From assembly GCA_001941045.1 (NCBI GenBank), contig MSHD01000031.1:1-45064 (forward strand): 45,064 nt of DNA, given 5' to 3'. This document shows positions 7,941-16,393 of the stretch, one piece after another. The translations under genes were made by a program, and so were the position numbers. The notes beneath the pieces were generated by a model, which was given only the letters and a program-made list of their open reading frames with translations, was not told where the DNA came from and ran no database searches. The first letter of the stretch is position 1, and each line of letters opens with the position of its first letter. The stretch is from Lachnospiraceae bacterium Zagget2 (GTDB taxonomy: Bacteria; Bacillota; Clostridia; Lachnospirales; Lachnospiraceae).

Positions 7941-8321
7941 ATGAAAAATTATACCATTACCGTAAACGGAACAGTATATGATGTGACTGTAGAGGAAGGC
8001 GGAGCAGGCAGCGCTCCTGTGCGTGCGGCGGCTCCGAAGGCAGCCCCGAAAGCAGCCCCGGCAGCGGCTCCCGCTCCTGCGAAAGCGGCGGCTCCGGCAG
8101 GCGGTGGCTCCATTGAAGTGACAGCCTCCGTCCCGGGCAAGGTCTTCAAGGTGGAGGCGAAGGTCGGTCAGAGCATGAACGCGGGCGACACGATCGTGAT
8201 CCTGGAAGCCATGAAGATGGAGATCCCGGTGGTCGCGCCGGAGGCCGGCACGGTGGCCAGCATCGATGTGGCGGTCGGCGACGCGGTGGAGTCCGGAGAT
8301 GTCCTTGCTACGATGAACTGA
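7941..8321 (+). CDS. Biotin carboxyl carrier subunit of the decarboxylase
   Basis: Biotin carrier protein of 126 residues. A short N-terminal strand region (MKNYTITVNGTVYDV) is followed by a mobile Ala/Pro-rich linker (about 24-56) and a biotinyl domain with the consensus EAMKMEIP; Lys92 is the biotinylation site. It corresponds to MmdC/GcdC/OadA-C and to the 1.3S subunit of transcarboxylase. ATG 7941 is chosen over an overlapping ATG at 7902 because AGGAGG (7925-7930) precedes it and the family N-terminus starts there. This is the only biotin carrier in the operon, so both carboxyltransferases probably share it. Confidence 0.93.
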   Translation: MKNYTITVNGTVYDVTVEEGGAGSAPVRAAAPKAAPKAAPAAAPAPAKAAAPAGGGSIEVTASVPGKVFKVEAKVGQSMNAGDTIVILEAMKMEIPVVAPEAGTVASIDVAVGDAVESGDVLATMN

Positions 8322-8361
8322 CGCGGGGATGCTGACATACGAATAAATCGGAGGTTACAAA

Positions 8362-9513
8362 ATGAGTTATATTGCTGATACATTGGGGAACCTCATTCAG
8401 CAGACCGCCTTCTTTAACCTGACGTGGGGGAACTACGTCATGATCGTGGTCGCCTGTGTGTTCCTCTACCTGGCTATCGTAAAGCAGTTCGAACCGCTGC
8501 TGCTGGTTCCGATCGCCTTCGGTATGCTGCTGGTTAATATTTATCCGGATATTATGCTGTCAATTGAGGATTCCTCGAACGGAGTCGGAGGACTGCTGCA
8601 CTACTTCTATCTGCTGGACGAGTGGGCGATCCTGCCGTCGCTGATTTTCATGGGCGTCGGCGCGATGACGGACTTCGGACCGCTGATCGCGAACCCGAAG
8701 TGTTTCCTGCTGGGTGCAGCTTCGCAGTTCGGCGTTTTCGTCGCCTATCTGCTTGCGATGCTGATGGGCTTCTCCGACAAGGCTGCGGCGGCCATCTCGA
8801 TCATCGGCGGTGCGGACGGCCCGACCTCCATCTTCCTGGCAGGTAAGCTGGGACAGACGACGCTGATGGGGCCGATTGCGGTGGCGGCCTACTCCTACAT
8901 GGCGCTGGTGCCGCTGATCCAGCCCCCGATCATGAAAGCGCTCACGACCGAGGAGGAGCGCAAGATCAAGATGGAGCAGCTCCGTCCGGTGTCGAAGCTT
9001 GAGAAGGTGCTGTTCCCGATCATCGTCACGATCATCGTCTGTCTGATTCTTCCGACAACGGCTCCGCTGATCGGCATGCTGATGCTCGGCAATCTGTTCC
9101 GTGAGTGCGGCGTGGTTCGCCAGCTGGCTGACACTGCAGCAGACGTGTTGATGTACATTGTTGTTATTCTGCTCGGCACATCTGTCGGCGCGACGACGAG
9201 CGCCGAAGCCTTCCTGAAGGCGAGCACGCTGAAGATCGTGGTGCTTGGTCTTGTGGCCTTTGCCTTTGGCACCGCAGCGGGTGTGCTGATCGGTAAGCTG
9301 ATGTGTTATGTGACCGGCAAGAAGGTGAATCCGCTGATCGGTTCCGCGGGCGTCTCCGCCGTACCGATGGCGGCGCGCGTGTCCCAGAAGGTGGGCGCGG
9401 AGGCCGATCCGACGAACTTCCTGCTGATGCACGCGATGGGACCGAACGTGGCCGGCGTCATCGGTACCGCGGTTGCGGCGGGTACGTTTATGGCTATCTT
9501 TGGAGTCTTTTGA
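8362..9513 (+). CDS. oadB: Sodium-pumping decarboxylase beta subunit
   Basis: Integral membrane subunit, 383 residues with about nine to eleven hydrophobic segments. It decarboxylates carboxybiotin and couples this to sodium export. The hallmark GGADGPTSIF is at 149-158, with Asp152 matching the aspartate essential for sodium binding in OadB. The conserved C-terminal region HAMGPNVAGVIGTAVAAG is also present. The ribosome binding site is GGAGG about 8 nt before ATG. The OadB, MmdB and GcdB subunits are very similar, so the name does not define the substrate. Confidence 0.95.
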   Translation: MSYIADTLGNLIQQTAFFNLTWGNYVMIVVACVFLYLAIVKQFEPLLLVPIAFGMLLVNIYPDIMLSIEDSSNGVGGLLHYFYLLDEWAILPSLIFMGVGAMTDFGPLIANPKCFLLGAASQFGVFVAYLLAMLMGFSDKAAAAISIIGGADGPTSIFLAGKLGQTTLMGPIAVAAYSYMALVPLIQPPIMKALTTEEERKIKMEQLRPVSKLEKVLFPIIVTIIVCLILPTTAPLIGMLMLGNLFRECGVVRQLADTAADVLMYIVVILLGTSVGATTSAEAFLKASTLKIVVLGLVAFAFGTAAGVLIGKLMCYVTGKKVNPLIGSAGVSAVPMAARVSQKVGAEADPTNFLLMHAMGPNVAGVIGTAVAAGTFMAIFGVF

Positions 9514-9530
9514 TATAGGAGGAATGAGAA

Positions 9531-10943
9531 ATGACTGAAATCGCAAAAAAGCCGATTAAAATAACAGAGACGATCCTGCGTGACGCGCATCAGTCCCTGA
9601 TCGCGACGCGTATGACGACGGAGCAGATGCTCCCGATCGTGGAAAAGCTGGACCAGGTAGGCTACCACTCCCTTGAGTGCTGGGGCGGCGCGACCTTTGA
9701 CGCTTCCCTTCGTTTCCTGAAGGAGGATCCCTGGGACAGACTCAGAAAGATCAGAGACAAGGCAAAGAACACGAAGCTGCAGATGCTGTTCCGTGGACAG
9801 AATATCCTCGGCTATCGTCCCTACGGTGACGACGTGGTGGAGTATTTCGTACAGAAATCCATCGCGAACGGCATCGATATCATCCGTATCTTCGACTGCC
9901 TGAATGATCTCCGCAATCTGGAAACCGCGGTGAAGGCCGCCAACAAGGAGAAGGGTCATGCGCAGATTGCGCTTTCCTACACCCTGGGCGATGCCTACAC
10001 GCTGGAATACTGGACGAACATCGCGAAAGAGATCGAGAACATGGGTGCGGATTCCATCTGCATCAAGGATATGGCGGGACTGCTGCTTCCGTACACGGCG
10101 ACTGAGCTGGTTACCGCGCTCAAGGAGACGGTGAAGATCCCGATCCAGCTTCATACGCATTACACCTCCGGCGTAGGCTCGATGACCTATCTGAAAGCCG
10201 TCGAGGCCGGCGTGGACGTGATCGACTGCGCGATGTCTCCGTTCGCACTGGGTACCTCCCAGCCGGCGACCGAAGTTATGGTTGAGACCTTCAAGGGAAC
10301 GCCATACGATACCGGATACGACACGAAGCTTCTCGAGGAGATCGCAGACTACTTCCGCCCGATCCGTGATGAGGCGCTGGAGAGCGGCCTGCTGAACCCG
10401 AAGAATATGGGTGTCAACATCAAGACCCTGATCTACCAGGTGCCGGGCGGCATGCTGTCGAACCTGACCTCACAGCTCAAGGATCTGCATGCGGAGGACA
10501 AGTACTACGAGGTACTCGAGGAAGTGCCGCGTGTACGTCAGGACTTCGGTGAGTGCCCGCTGGTCACGCCGTCGTCTCAGATTGTCGGAAGCCAGGCCGT
10601 GATGAACGTCGTCGGCGGCGAGCGCTACAAGATGGTGACGAAGGAGTCGAAGGACCTTCTCTCCGGCCACTATGGCAAGACTGTAAAGCCGTTTAATGAG
10701 GAAGTGCAGAAGAAGTGCATCGGCGATGCCGAGGTCATCACCTGCCGTCCGGCGGACCTCGTTCCGAACGAGCTTGAGACGCTGGAGGCCGAGATGGCGC
10801 AGTACAAGGAGCAGGATGAGGATGTGCTGTCCTACGCGCTGTTCCCGCAGGTCGCCGTTGAGTTCTTCAAATATCGTGAGGCACAGAAGACGAAGATGGA
10901 CGCCACGGTAGCGGACACGAAAAATGGTGCATACCCAGTGTAA
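9531..10943 (+). CDS. oadA: Oxaloacetate decarboxylase alpha / transcarboxylase 5S-like carboxyltransferase without biotin domain
   Basis: Carboxyltransferase of the pyruvate carboxylase/OadA type, 470 residues. Metal and catalytic residues lie as in OadA: Asp18 in TILRDAHQS, Lys179 in CIKDMAG, and His208/His210 in LHTHYTSG. The conserved C-terminal half (NIKTLIYQVPGGMLSNL) is present, but the biotinyl domain that ends full-length OadA (around 590 residues) is missing; carboxylation must use the separate carrier. This is the layout of PycB and of the transcarboxylase 5S subunit. It is the last gene of the operon, followed by a strong terminator. Oxaloacetate or pyruvate is the expected substrate. 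Confidence 0.92.
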   Translation: MTEIAKKPIKITETILRDAHQSLIATRMTTEQMLPIVEKLDQVGYHSLECWGGATFDASLRFLKEDPWDRLRKIRDKAKNTKLQMLFRGQNILGYRPYGDDVVEYFVQKSIANGIDIIRIFDCLNDLRNLETAVKAANKEKGHAQIALSYTLGDAYTLEYWTNIAKEIENMGADSICIKDMAGLLLPYTATELVTALKETVKIPIQLHTHYTSGVGSMTYLKAVEAGVDVIDCAMSPFALGTSQPATEVMVETFKGTPYDTGYDTKLLEEIADYFRPIRDEALESGLLNPKNMGVNIKTLIYQVPGGMLSNLTSQLKDLHAEDKYYEVLEEVPRVRQDFGECPLVTPSSQIVGSQAVMNVVGGERYKMVTKESKDLLSGHYGKTVKPFNEEVQKKCIGDAEVITCRPADLVPNELETLEAEMAQYKEQDEDVLSYALFPQVAVEFFKYREAQKTKMDATVADTKNGAYPV

Positions 10944-10970
10944 GTGATAAACAGAATCAGTTATGAATCA

Positions 10971-11004
10971 GACCGCTGCGCGGCATGGCGCGGCGGTCTT
11001 TTTT
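10971..11004 (+). terminator. rho-independent terminator closing the decarboxylase operon
   Basis: GACCGC (10971-10976) pairs with GCGGTC (10993-10998) and the stem extends inward to about 11 bp with a 6-nt loop. It is followed by six T residues (10999-11004). It shows that the next gene starts at 11019, not upstream. Confidence 0.88.
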
Positions 11005-11018
11005 ACAGGAGTGTCAAT

Positions 11019-12257
11019 ATGACGAAGCTTGCTCTGATCGGCGGCGGAGCCGCCGGTATGATGGCGTCCGTGTTTGCGGCGCGGCAGGGACTCGACGTCC
11101 ATGTCTACGAAAAAAATGAAAAGCTGGGAAAGAAGCTTTACATTACCGGAAAGGGACGCTGCAATCTTACAAACGCCTGTGAGATGGACGAGCTGCTCGC
11201 CTCGGTGAATAGCAATCCCAAATTCCTCTACAGTGCCTTTTACGGGTTCACGAACCGGGATGCCATGGATTTCTTTGAGCAGGAGGGGCTGCCGCTTAAG
11301 GTGGAGCGTGGAAACCGCGTGTTTCCGTGTTCCGATAAGTCTGCCGATGTTCTCGACACACTGAGAAGAGCGATGAAGCGTGCCGGCGTTCAGGTACACC
11401 TGCACACGGAGGTGACAGAGCTCGTACGCACAGACGGTGGTTTTTGCCTCTTCTTTGCTGACGGAGGAAGCGATACTGCGGATCTCGTTTTTGTTGCGAC
11501 GGGCGGATTGTCCTACGCGAGCACCGGATCCACCGGGGACGGCTATCGCTTCGCGGAGAACTTTGGCCTGAAGACGGTGGAGGCATGCCCTTCGCTTGTA
11601 CCCTTCAATGTGCGGGAAGACTGGGCGAAGAGGCTGCAGGGACTTTCTCTGAAAAATGTGGAGATTCGTGTGCTGGACGGGAAAAAGGAGCTGTGCCGGG
11701 ACTTCGGCGAGATGCTCTTTACCCACTTCGGGGTGAGCGGACCATTGATCCTGACTGCCAGCAGCGTCTGTGCGCGCGCGCTGCGTGAGCGGGAGCTGAA
11801 ATTGATTCTGGATCTGAAGCCGGCGCTCAGTGAGGAACAGCTTGACGCGCGCATCCTGCGTGAGTTCGAACAGAACCGGAATAAACAGTTCCGGAACGTG
11901 CTGCCCGCCTTTCTGCCTTCGAAGCTCGTGCCGGTCATGTATGAGCTGTGCGGAATTGAAGCGGAAAAAAGGATTCACGAGATCACGAAGGAGGAACGCC
12001 GCAGATTTCTTCTTTCCATGAAGGAACTGGAATTGACCCTGACAGGGCTTCGGGGTTATAATGAGGCAGTGATTACGAAGGGCGGCGTGTCGGTGCGGGA
12101 GATCGATCCGGCCACGATGGAGTCAAAGAAGATTCCGGGACTCTATTTTATCGGAGAGGTGCTGGATCTCGACGCGGTGACCGGGGGCTTCAATCTGCAG
12201 ATTGCCTGGTCGACGGCTGTGGCAGCAGCCCGCAGTGTGGGAGGAGGACGAGCATGA
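11019..12257 (+). CDS. HI0933-family flavoprotein (BaiN/YhiN-like oxidoreductase)
   Basis: Flavoprotein of 412 residues. The N-terminus LALIGGGAAGMMAS is the FAD-binding dinucleotide fold, followed by YEKNEKLGKKLYITGKGRCNLTN, typical of the HI0933 family, and a C-terminal FAD contact GLYFIGEVLDLDAVTGGFN. One family member (BaiN) acts in bile acid dehydroxylation, but most have no known substrate, so no pathway is claimed. The frame is open upstream to 10944 through the terminator; ATG 11019 with AGGAG (11007-11011) is the real start. It overlaps cmk by 4 nt. Confidence 0.9.
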   Translation: MTKLALIGGGAAGMMASVFAARQGLDVHVYEKNEKLGKKLYITGKGRCNLTNACEMDELLASVNSNPKFLYSAFYGFTNRDAMDFFEQEGLPLKVERGNRVFPCSDKSADVLDTLRRAMKRAGVQVHLHTEVTELVRTDGGFCLFFADGGSDTADLVFVATGGLSYASTGSTGDGYRFAENFGLKTVEACPSLVPFNVREDWAKRLQGLSLKNVEIRVLDGKKELCRDFGEMLFTHFGVSGPLILTASSVCARALRERELKLILDLKPALSEEQLDARILREFEQNRNKQFRNVLPAFLPSKLVPVMYELCGIEAEKRIHEITKEERRRFLLSMKELELTLTGLRGYNEAVITKGGVSVREIDPATMESKKIPGLYFIGEVLDLDAVTGGFNLQIAWSTAVAAARSVGGGRA

Positions 12258-12910
12258 GCTACAATGTGGCGATCGATGGGCCCGCGGGCGCGGGAAAGAG
12301 CACGATTGCAAAGCGCATCGCAAAGGAAAAGGGGTATATCTACGTAGATACAGGGGCGATGTACCGCGCGATGGCGGTATACCTTCTGAGAAAGGGGATT
12401 GCTCCCGACGACCGGGAAGGAATCGAAAAGGTCTGTGACGGCGCGGATATCTCGATTGAGTACCGGGACGGAGAGCAGGTCGTGCTGCTGAACGGGGAAA
12501 ATGTCAATCCGCTTCTGCGTACGGAGGAGGTCGGAAATATGGCCTCTGCGTCCTCGGTTGTGCCGCTGGTGCGGGAAAAACTCGTGAGTCTGCAGCAACA
12601 GCTCGGAAGAAAAGCGGACGTGGTCATGGACGGGCGCGATATCGGGACGGTCGTGCTGCCGGACGCGGATGTGAAGGTCTATCTGACAGCGAGCCCCGCG
12701 ACGAGAGCGAAGCGGCGTTTTCTTGAGCTCCAGGAGAAGGGCATGGCGGCGGACCTTGCAACGATACAGGCGGACATTGAGGAACGCGATTACCGGGACA
12801 TGCACCGGGAGACCTCGCCTCTTAAACAGGCTGAGGACGCGGTGCTCATCGATTCCTCCGATATGACCATCGAACAGGTGGTGGAAAGGATTCTGTCATT
12901 ATGCAGGTAG
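12254..12910 (+). CDS. cmk: Cytidylate kinase
   Basis: Transfers phosphate from ATP to CMP and dCMP. P-loop GPAGAGKST lies at residues 9-17; the nucleotide-binding and lid segments DTGAMYRA, DGRDIGTVV and KRRFLELQ follow in family order. Length is 218 residues, as expected. Start ATG overlaps the flavoprotein stop (ATGA), and the gene overlaps ispH by 10 nt. The order cmk-ispH-rpsA is common in Clostridia. Confidence 0.96.
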   Translation: MSYNVAIDGPAGAGKSTIAKRIAKEKGYIYVDTGAMYRAMAVYLLRKGIAPDDREGIEKVCDGADISIEYRDGEQVVLLNGENVNPLLRTEEVGNMASASSVVPLVREKLVSLQQQLGRKADVVMDGRDIGTVVLPDADVKVYLTASPATRAKRRFLELQEKGMAADLATIQADIEERDYRDMHRETSPLKQAEDAVLIDSSDMTIEQVVERILSLCR

Positions 12911-13746
12911 AACTGGCGAAGAGCGCGGGATTCTGCTTTGGCGTGCAGCGTGCGGTGGATACCGTTTACGAGCAGGTGGAGAAGGGCGTGTGCCCGATCT
13001 ACACATACGGGCCGATCATCCACAACGAAGTGGTCGTGCAGGATCTGGAGGAGAAGGGCGTCCGGGTGCTGGAAGGCCGCGAGGAGCTGGAGAAGCTGAC
13101 AGAGGGGACCGTCATTATCCGCTCGCACGGCGTGGGGCGTGAGATTTATGATCTGATCCGGGAAAGAGGGCTTCGCTGTGTTGACGCGACCTGTCCCTTT
13201 GTGAAGAAAATTCACCGTATTGTCGATAAAGAAAGCGCGGACGGCAGACAGATCATCATCATCGGAAACGACCGGCATCCGGAGGTGGAAGGGATCAAAG
13301 GATGGTGCCATAGTCCGGCGATTGTGCTGGAATCCACTCAGCAGGCGGAAAATCTGACGCTTCCCGGGGATGTTTCTCTTTGTATCGTATCTCAGACGAC
13401 ATTTAACTACAAGAAATTTCAAGATTTAGTTGAAATTCTGAGCGAAAAGGGTTATGATAGAACTGTTGTAAATACGATCTGCAATGCGACGGAGGAGCGA
13501 CAGACAGAAGCGCGCCGGATTGCAGCGAGAGCAGACGCCATGATCGTGATTGGCGGCAGCCACAGTTCCAATACACAGAAGTTGTTTGAGATTTGTAAAA
13601 AAGAATGTGAGAATACTTACTATATACAGACACTGCAGGACCTGGATTTAGAAGTATTACGATCTGCTGGGCTTCTAGGTATTACAGCAGGGGCATCCAC
13701 CCCAAAGAAAATTATTGAGGAGGTTCGAACTGAATGTCAGAGTTAA
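12901..13746 (+). CDS. ispH: 4-hydroxy-3-methylbut-2-enyl diphosphate reductase
   Basis: Last enzyme of the MEP isoprenoid pathway, an iron-sulfur protein. The three cluster cysteines are visible: Cys12 (GFCFGVQRAV), Cys98 (DATCPFV) and Cys194 (ICNATEERQ). Length is 281 residues. It starts inside the end of cmk and ends 13 nt inside rpsA in another frame. In many Clostridia these two proteins are fused; here they are separate but overlapping. The last third of the gene is clearly more AT-rich than its start. Confidence 0.96.
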   Translation: MQVELAKSAGFCFGVQRAVDTVYEQVEKGVCPIYTYGPIIHNEVVVQDLEEKGVRVLEGREELEKLTEGTVIIRSHGVGREIYDLIRERGLRCVDATCPFVKKIHRIVDKESADGRQIIIIGNDRHPEVEGIKGWCHSPAIVLESTQQAENLTLPGDVSLCIVSQTTFNYKKFQDLVEILSEKGYDRTVVNTICNATEERQTEARRIAARADAMIVIGGSHSSNTQKLFEICKKECENTYYIQTLQDLDLEVLRSAGLLGITAGASTPKKIIEEVRTECQS

Positions 13747-14813
13747 GTTTTGAACAGATGTTGGACGAGGAGAATGCAAAGAAAATCAGACCAGGAGATA
13801 TCGTAGAGGGTTCCGTTATCGATGTCAAGGAAGACGAGATCATTTTGAATATAGGCTATAAGGCAGATGGCGTTGTAAAGCGTCAGGAATACACAAATGA
13901 GCCGAATGCCGATCTGCGGACGATGGTCTCCCCGGGCGATACGATGGAAGTGAAGGTCGGAAAGCTGAACGACGGAGAAGGCCAGGTGGAGCTTTCCTAT
14001 CGCAAGGTTGCAGCGGAGCGCGGCAGCAAGAGACTGCAGGAAGCTTTCGAGAACGGCGAAGTGCTGACGGGCAGAGTCTTCCAGGTTGTTGCAGGTGGTC
14101 TGAGTGTGATGATCGATGAGACAAGGATCTTCATTCCGGCGAGCCTGGTATCCGATACATACGAGAGAAATCTTGAAAAGTATGCGGATCAGGATATCGA
14201 GTTTGTGATTACGGAGTTCAATCCGCGCAGGAGAAGGATTATCGGCGACCGCAGACAGATCCTGGTGGCCAGAAAGGCGCAGATGCAGAAGGAACTGTTC
14301 GAGCGTATCCACGAGGGAGATATCGTGGAAGGCACGGTGAAGAATCTTACCGACTTTGGCGCGTTTGTCGACCTTGGCGGTGCGGACGGTCTGCTGCACA
14401 TTTCCGAGATGTCCTGGGGACGCGTAGAGCATCCGAAGAAGATGTTCAAGGTCGGTCAGAAGCTGACAGTCCTGATCAAGGAGATCCGCGATACGAAGAT
14501 TGCACTGAGCCTGAAGTTTGAAGACACGAATCCGTGGCTGGATGCAGATGAGAAATATGCGGTTGGCACGATCGTGGAGGGCACGGTAGCCCGTATGACT
14601 GACTTTGGTGCTTTTGTAGAGCTTGAACCGGGCGTAGATGCGCTGCTTCACGTATCTCAGATTTCCAGAGAGCATGTGGAGAAGCCGTCGGATGTGCTGA
14701 AGGTTGGTCAGGTGATCGATGCGAAGGTTGTGGATTTCAATGGCGAGAGCCGGAAGATCAGCCTGAGTATCAAGGCGCTGGAGTACGACGAGCCGGACGA
14801 TTACGAAGACTGA
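13734..14813 (+). CDS. rpsA: 30S ribosomal protein S1 (four S1 domains)
   Basis: RNA-binding protein of 359 residues with four S1 motifs (about 18-85, 104-170, 187-257 and 274-343). Domains 3 and 4 are the best kept (GTVKNLTDFGAFVDLGGADGL; GTVARMTDFGAFVELEPG). Proteobacterial S1 has six domains; four is normal for Firmicutes, where the role in translation initiation is less clear. ATG 13734 has GAGGAGG (13717-13723) upstream, inside ispH. Confidence 0.93.
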   Translation: MSELSFEQMLDEENAKKIRPGDIVEGSVIDVKEDEIILNIGYKADGVVKRQEYTNEPNADLRTMVSPGDTMEVKVGKLNDGEGQVELSYRKVAAERGSKRLQEAFENGEVLTGRVFQVVAGGLSVMIDETRIFIPASLVSDTYERNLEKYADQDIEFVITEFNPRRRRIIGDRRQILVARKAQMQKELFERIHEGDIVEGTVKNLTDFGAFVDLGGADGLLHISEMSWGRVEHPKKMFKVGQKLTVLIKEIRDTKIALSLKFEDTNPWLDADEKYAVGTIVEGTVARMTDFGAFVELEPGVDALLHVSQISREHVEKPSDVLKVGQVIDAKVVDFNGESRKISLSIKALEYDEPDDYED

Positions 14814-14830
14814 AGCGAATAAAAAAATAT

Positions 14831-14860
14831 CAGCCGGGAGAATACATCTCCCGGCTGTTT
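14831..14860. terminator. Bidirectional terminator between rpsA and htrA
   Basis: Perfect 10-bp stem CAGCCGGGAG (14831-14840) with CTCCCGGCTG (14848-14857) and a 7-nt loop. TTTCT follows on the plus strand and an A-run (about 14820-14827) precedes it, which gives a T-run on the minus strand. It can serve both converging genes. Confidence 0.85.
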
Positions 14861-14876
14861 CTAACTGGTTTGAAGT

Positions 14877-16235
14877 TTACTGTCTGGAATTTCCGAAGGG
14901 GCTTTTGATCTGCCCATTGTTCTGACTGCCGCTCTGCTCATTACTCTGGTTACTTTCTTCCTCGGTCGAATTCTCCTGCGAGGAGGAGCTCTCCTCTGTG
15001 GTGCTCTCCGAACTCTCATTTGCCAGAGCGGAGGAAGTCGATTCCCCGATCGTGATCGTGAGTTCGATTGTCTCACCTGAACGATAGACGCTCATCGTAC
15101 AGGTCTCGCCAACCGAAGCAGCCTTGACGGCGCTCACCAGATCGCTGCTGCCTGTGATCTCGGTATCTCCGAATTTTGTGATGATATCATTTTCCTCCAG
15201 GCCGGCTTCTTCGGCGGGACTGTCCTCCGTGACGGATGCAACTCGTGCGCCCTCCGGCATGCCATAGCTCAAAAGATCACTTCCCACATCCATGACAGAT
15301 ACGCCGATGTAGGGCTTGGAGACGACGCCGTCTTCAATGATGCTCTGGATAATGCTCTGGACCTCGTTAATCGGGATTGCAAAGCCGATATTGTCAACGG
15401 AGGTTCCCGAACTGCTGCTGGAATACTTTGCGTTCGTGATGCCGATCACTTCGCCATACATATTGAACAGGGCGCCGCCGGAATTGCCGGAGTTGATCGC
15501 GCAGTCCGTCTGAATCAGGTTCATCGTCACGCTGGTTGAGAGCGTGACCTGACGGTCCAGTGCACTGACTACGCCGCTTGTCAGGGAGAAGGTCAGCTCG
15601 CCGAGCGGATTGCCGATTGCAATGACCTGATCGCCGACGTTCAGAGAGTCGCTGTCTCCAAAGACCGCAGCGGAGAGGTCTGTGGCCTCTACCTTCAGCA
15701 CCGCGATGTCGTTGCTCTCATCGTAGCCGATCAGTTCTGCGTCGTAGGCCGTCCCATCATAGGTGGTAACTGTAATACTGCTGGAATCCTCGATGACATG
15801 ATAATTCGTCAGAATATAGCCGTCCGAGGTATAGACGATGCCGGAGCCGGAGGCAGCCGACGTGGTCTCATAGCCGAAATAGTTCGTCGTGATCGTGGTT
15901 GTGATGCCGACGATGGAATTCACATTTGCGGCGTACACCTCCGCGGCGCTCATCTCTGTACTGGTATCCACCGTCTGGGTTGTGAGCTCAGTTGTTGTCC
16001 GTTCGCCCTGCAGTACCGTGGAGGTACTGGCTGCAGCGGATGAAGACGTATTTGTCATCAGATATGCGCCGCCTGCGCCTGCTGCGCCGCCGACCAGTGC
16101 GCAGCAGAGTACGAGTGCGACTGTGCGCCCGGCCTTGCCGGATTTTCTGCTCTTCTGTTCCGTGACCGGGGCTGCCTCCGGGGCGGTTTTCCTGTACTCT
16201 GTTTCATTTTCATTATAGTTTTCTTCGTTATACAT
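14877..16235 (-). CDS. htrA: HtrA/DegP-family serine protease, membrane anchored
   Basis: Extracytoplasmic quality-control protease of 452 residues. A cytosolic N-terminus (1-36) leads to one transmembrane helix (about 38-60), a Ser/Thr linker, a trypsin-like domain with His146 (NYHVIE), Asp176 (SNDIAVL) and Ser252 (NSGNSGGAL), then a single PDZ domain (about 310-405). The tail after about 405 is rich in Ser, Glu and Asn and looks disordered. Ribosome binding site AAAGGAG precedes the ATG on the minus strand. It is divergent from a two-component system, an arrangement that recalls CssRS control of htrA in Bacillus. Confidence 0.94.
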   Translation of the reverse strand: MYNEENYNENETEYRKTAPEAAPVTEQKSRKSGKAGRTVALVLCCALVGGAAGAGGAYLMTNTSSSAAASTSTVLQGERTTTELTTQTVDTSTEMSAAEVYAANVNSIVGITTTITTNYFGYETTSAASGSGIVYTSDGYILTNYHVIEDSSSITVTTYDGTAYDAELIGYDESNDIAVLKVEATDLSAAVFGDSDSLNVGDQVIAIGNPLGELTFSLTSGVVSALDRQVTLSTSVTMNLIQTDCAINSGNSGGALFNMYGEVIGITNAKYSSSSSGTSVDNIGFAIPINEVQSIIQSIIEDGVVSKPYIGVSVMDVGSDLLSYGMPEGARVASVTEDSPAEEAGLEENDIITKFGDTEITGSSDLVSAVKAASVGETCTMSVYRSGETIELTITIGESTSSALANESSESTTEESSSSQENSTEEESNQSNEQSGSQNNGQIKSPFGNSRQ

Positions 16236-16296
16236 ATATAAGCTCCTTTCTATTGCTCGTGGTTTTTATTTTCTATGGCTCTATTTTATGGGGGCT

Positions 16297-16336
16297 CACT
16301 AAAAATACACTAAAAGTTTGGTGAAGAGTTTGTGAA
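16297..16336. promoter_or_regulatory. Tandem repeats with 11-nt period, likely response-regulator operator
   Basis: CACTAAAA occurs at 16297-16304 and again at 16308-16315; GTGAA occurs at 16321-16325 and again at 16332-16336. Both pairs repeat at exactly 11 nt, the spacing typical of OmpR/PhoB-family sites. They lie between divergent htrA and the OmpR-type regulator gene. Confidence 0.5.
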
Positions 16337-16358
16337 CTTGCAGTTACTTTTTCCCCGT

Positions 16359-16387
16359 TTGACTTGCGTCTTTCAAACAGATATAAT
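16359..16387 (+). promoter_or_regulatory. sigma-A promoter of the two-component operon
   Basis: TTGACT (16359-16364), 17-nt spacer, TATAAT (16382-16387). The expected start site, about 7 nt after the -10 box, falls on the A of the ATG at 16394. Confidence 0.82.
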
Positions 16388-16393
16388 GAGGCC

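Noticed and set aside
7902-7941. Upstream ATG for the biotin carrier, adding MEKIISKSGGKIK.
   Set aside because: It overlaps the OadG-like gene, has no ribosome binding site and adds residues absent from the family; AGGAGG points to 7941.
10944-11018. Upstream extension of the HI0933-family flavoprotein frame.
   Set aside because: It runs through the operon terminator hairpin; the FAD-binding start and AGGAG support 11019.
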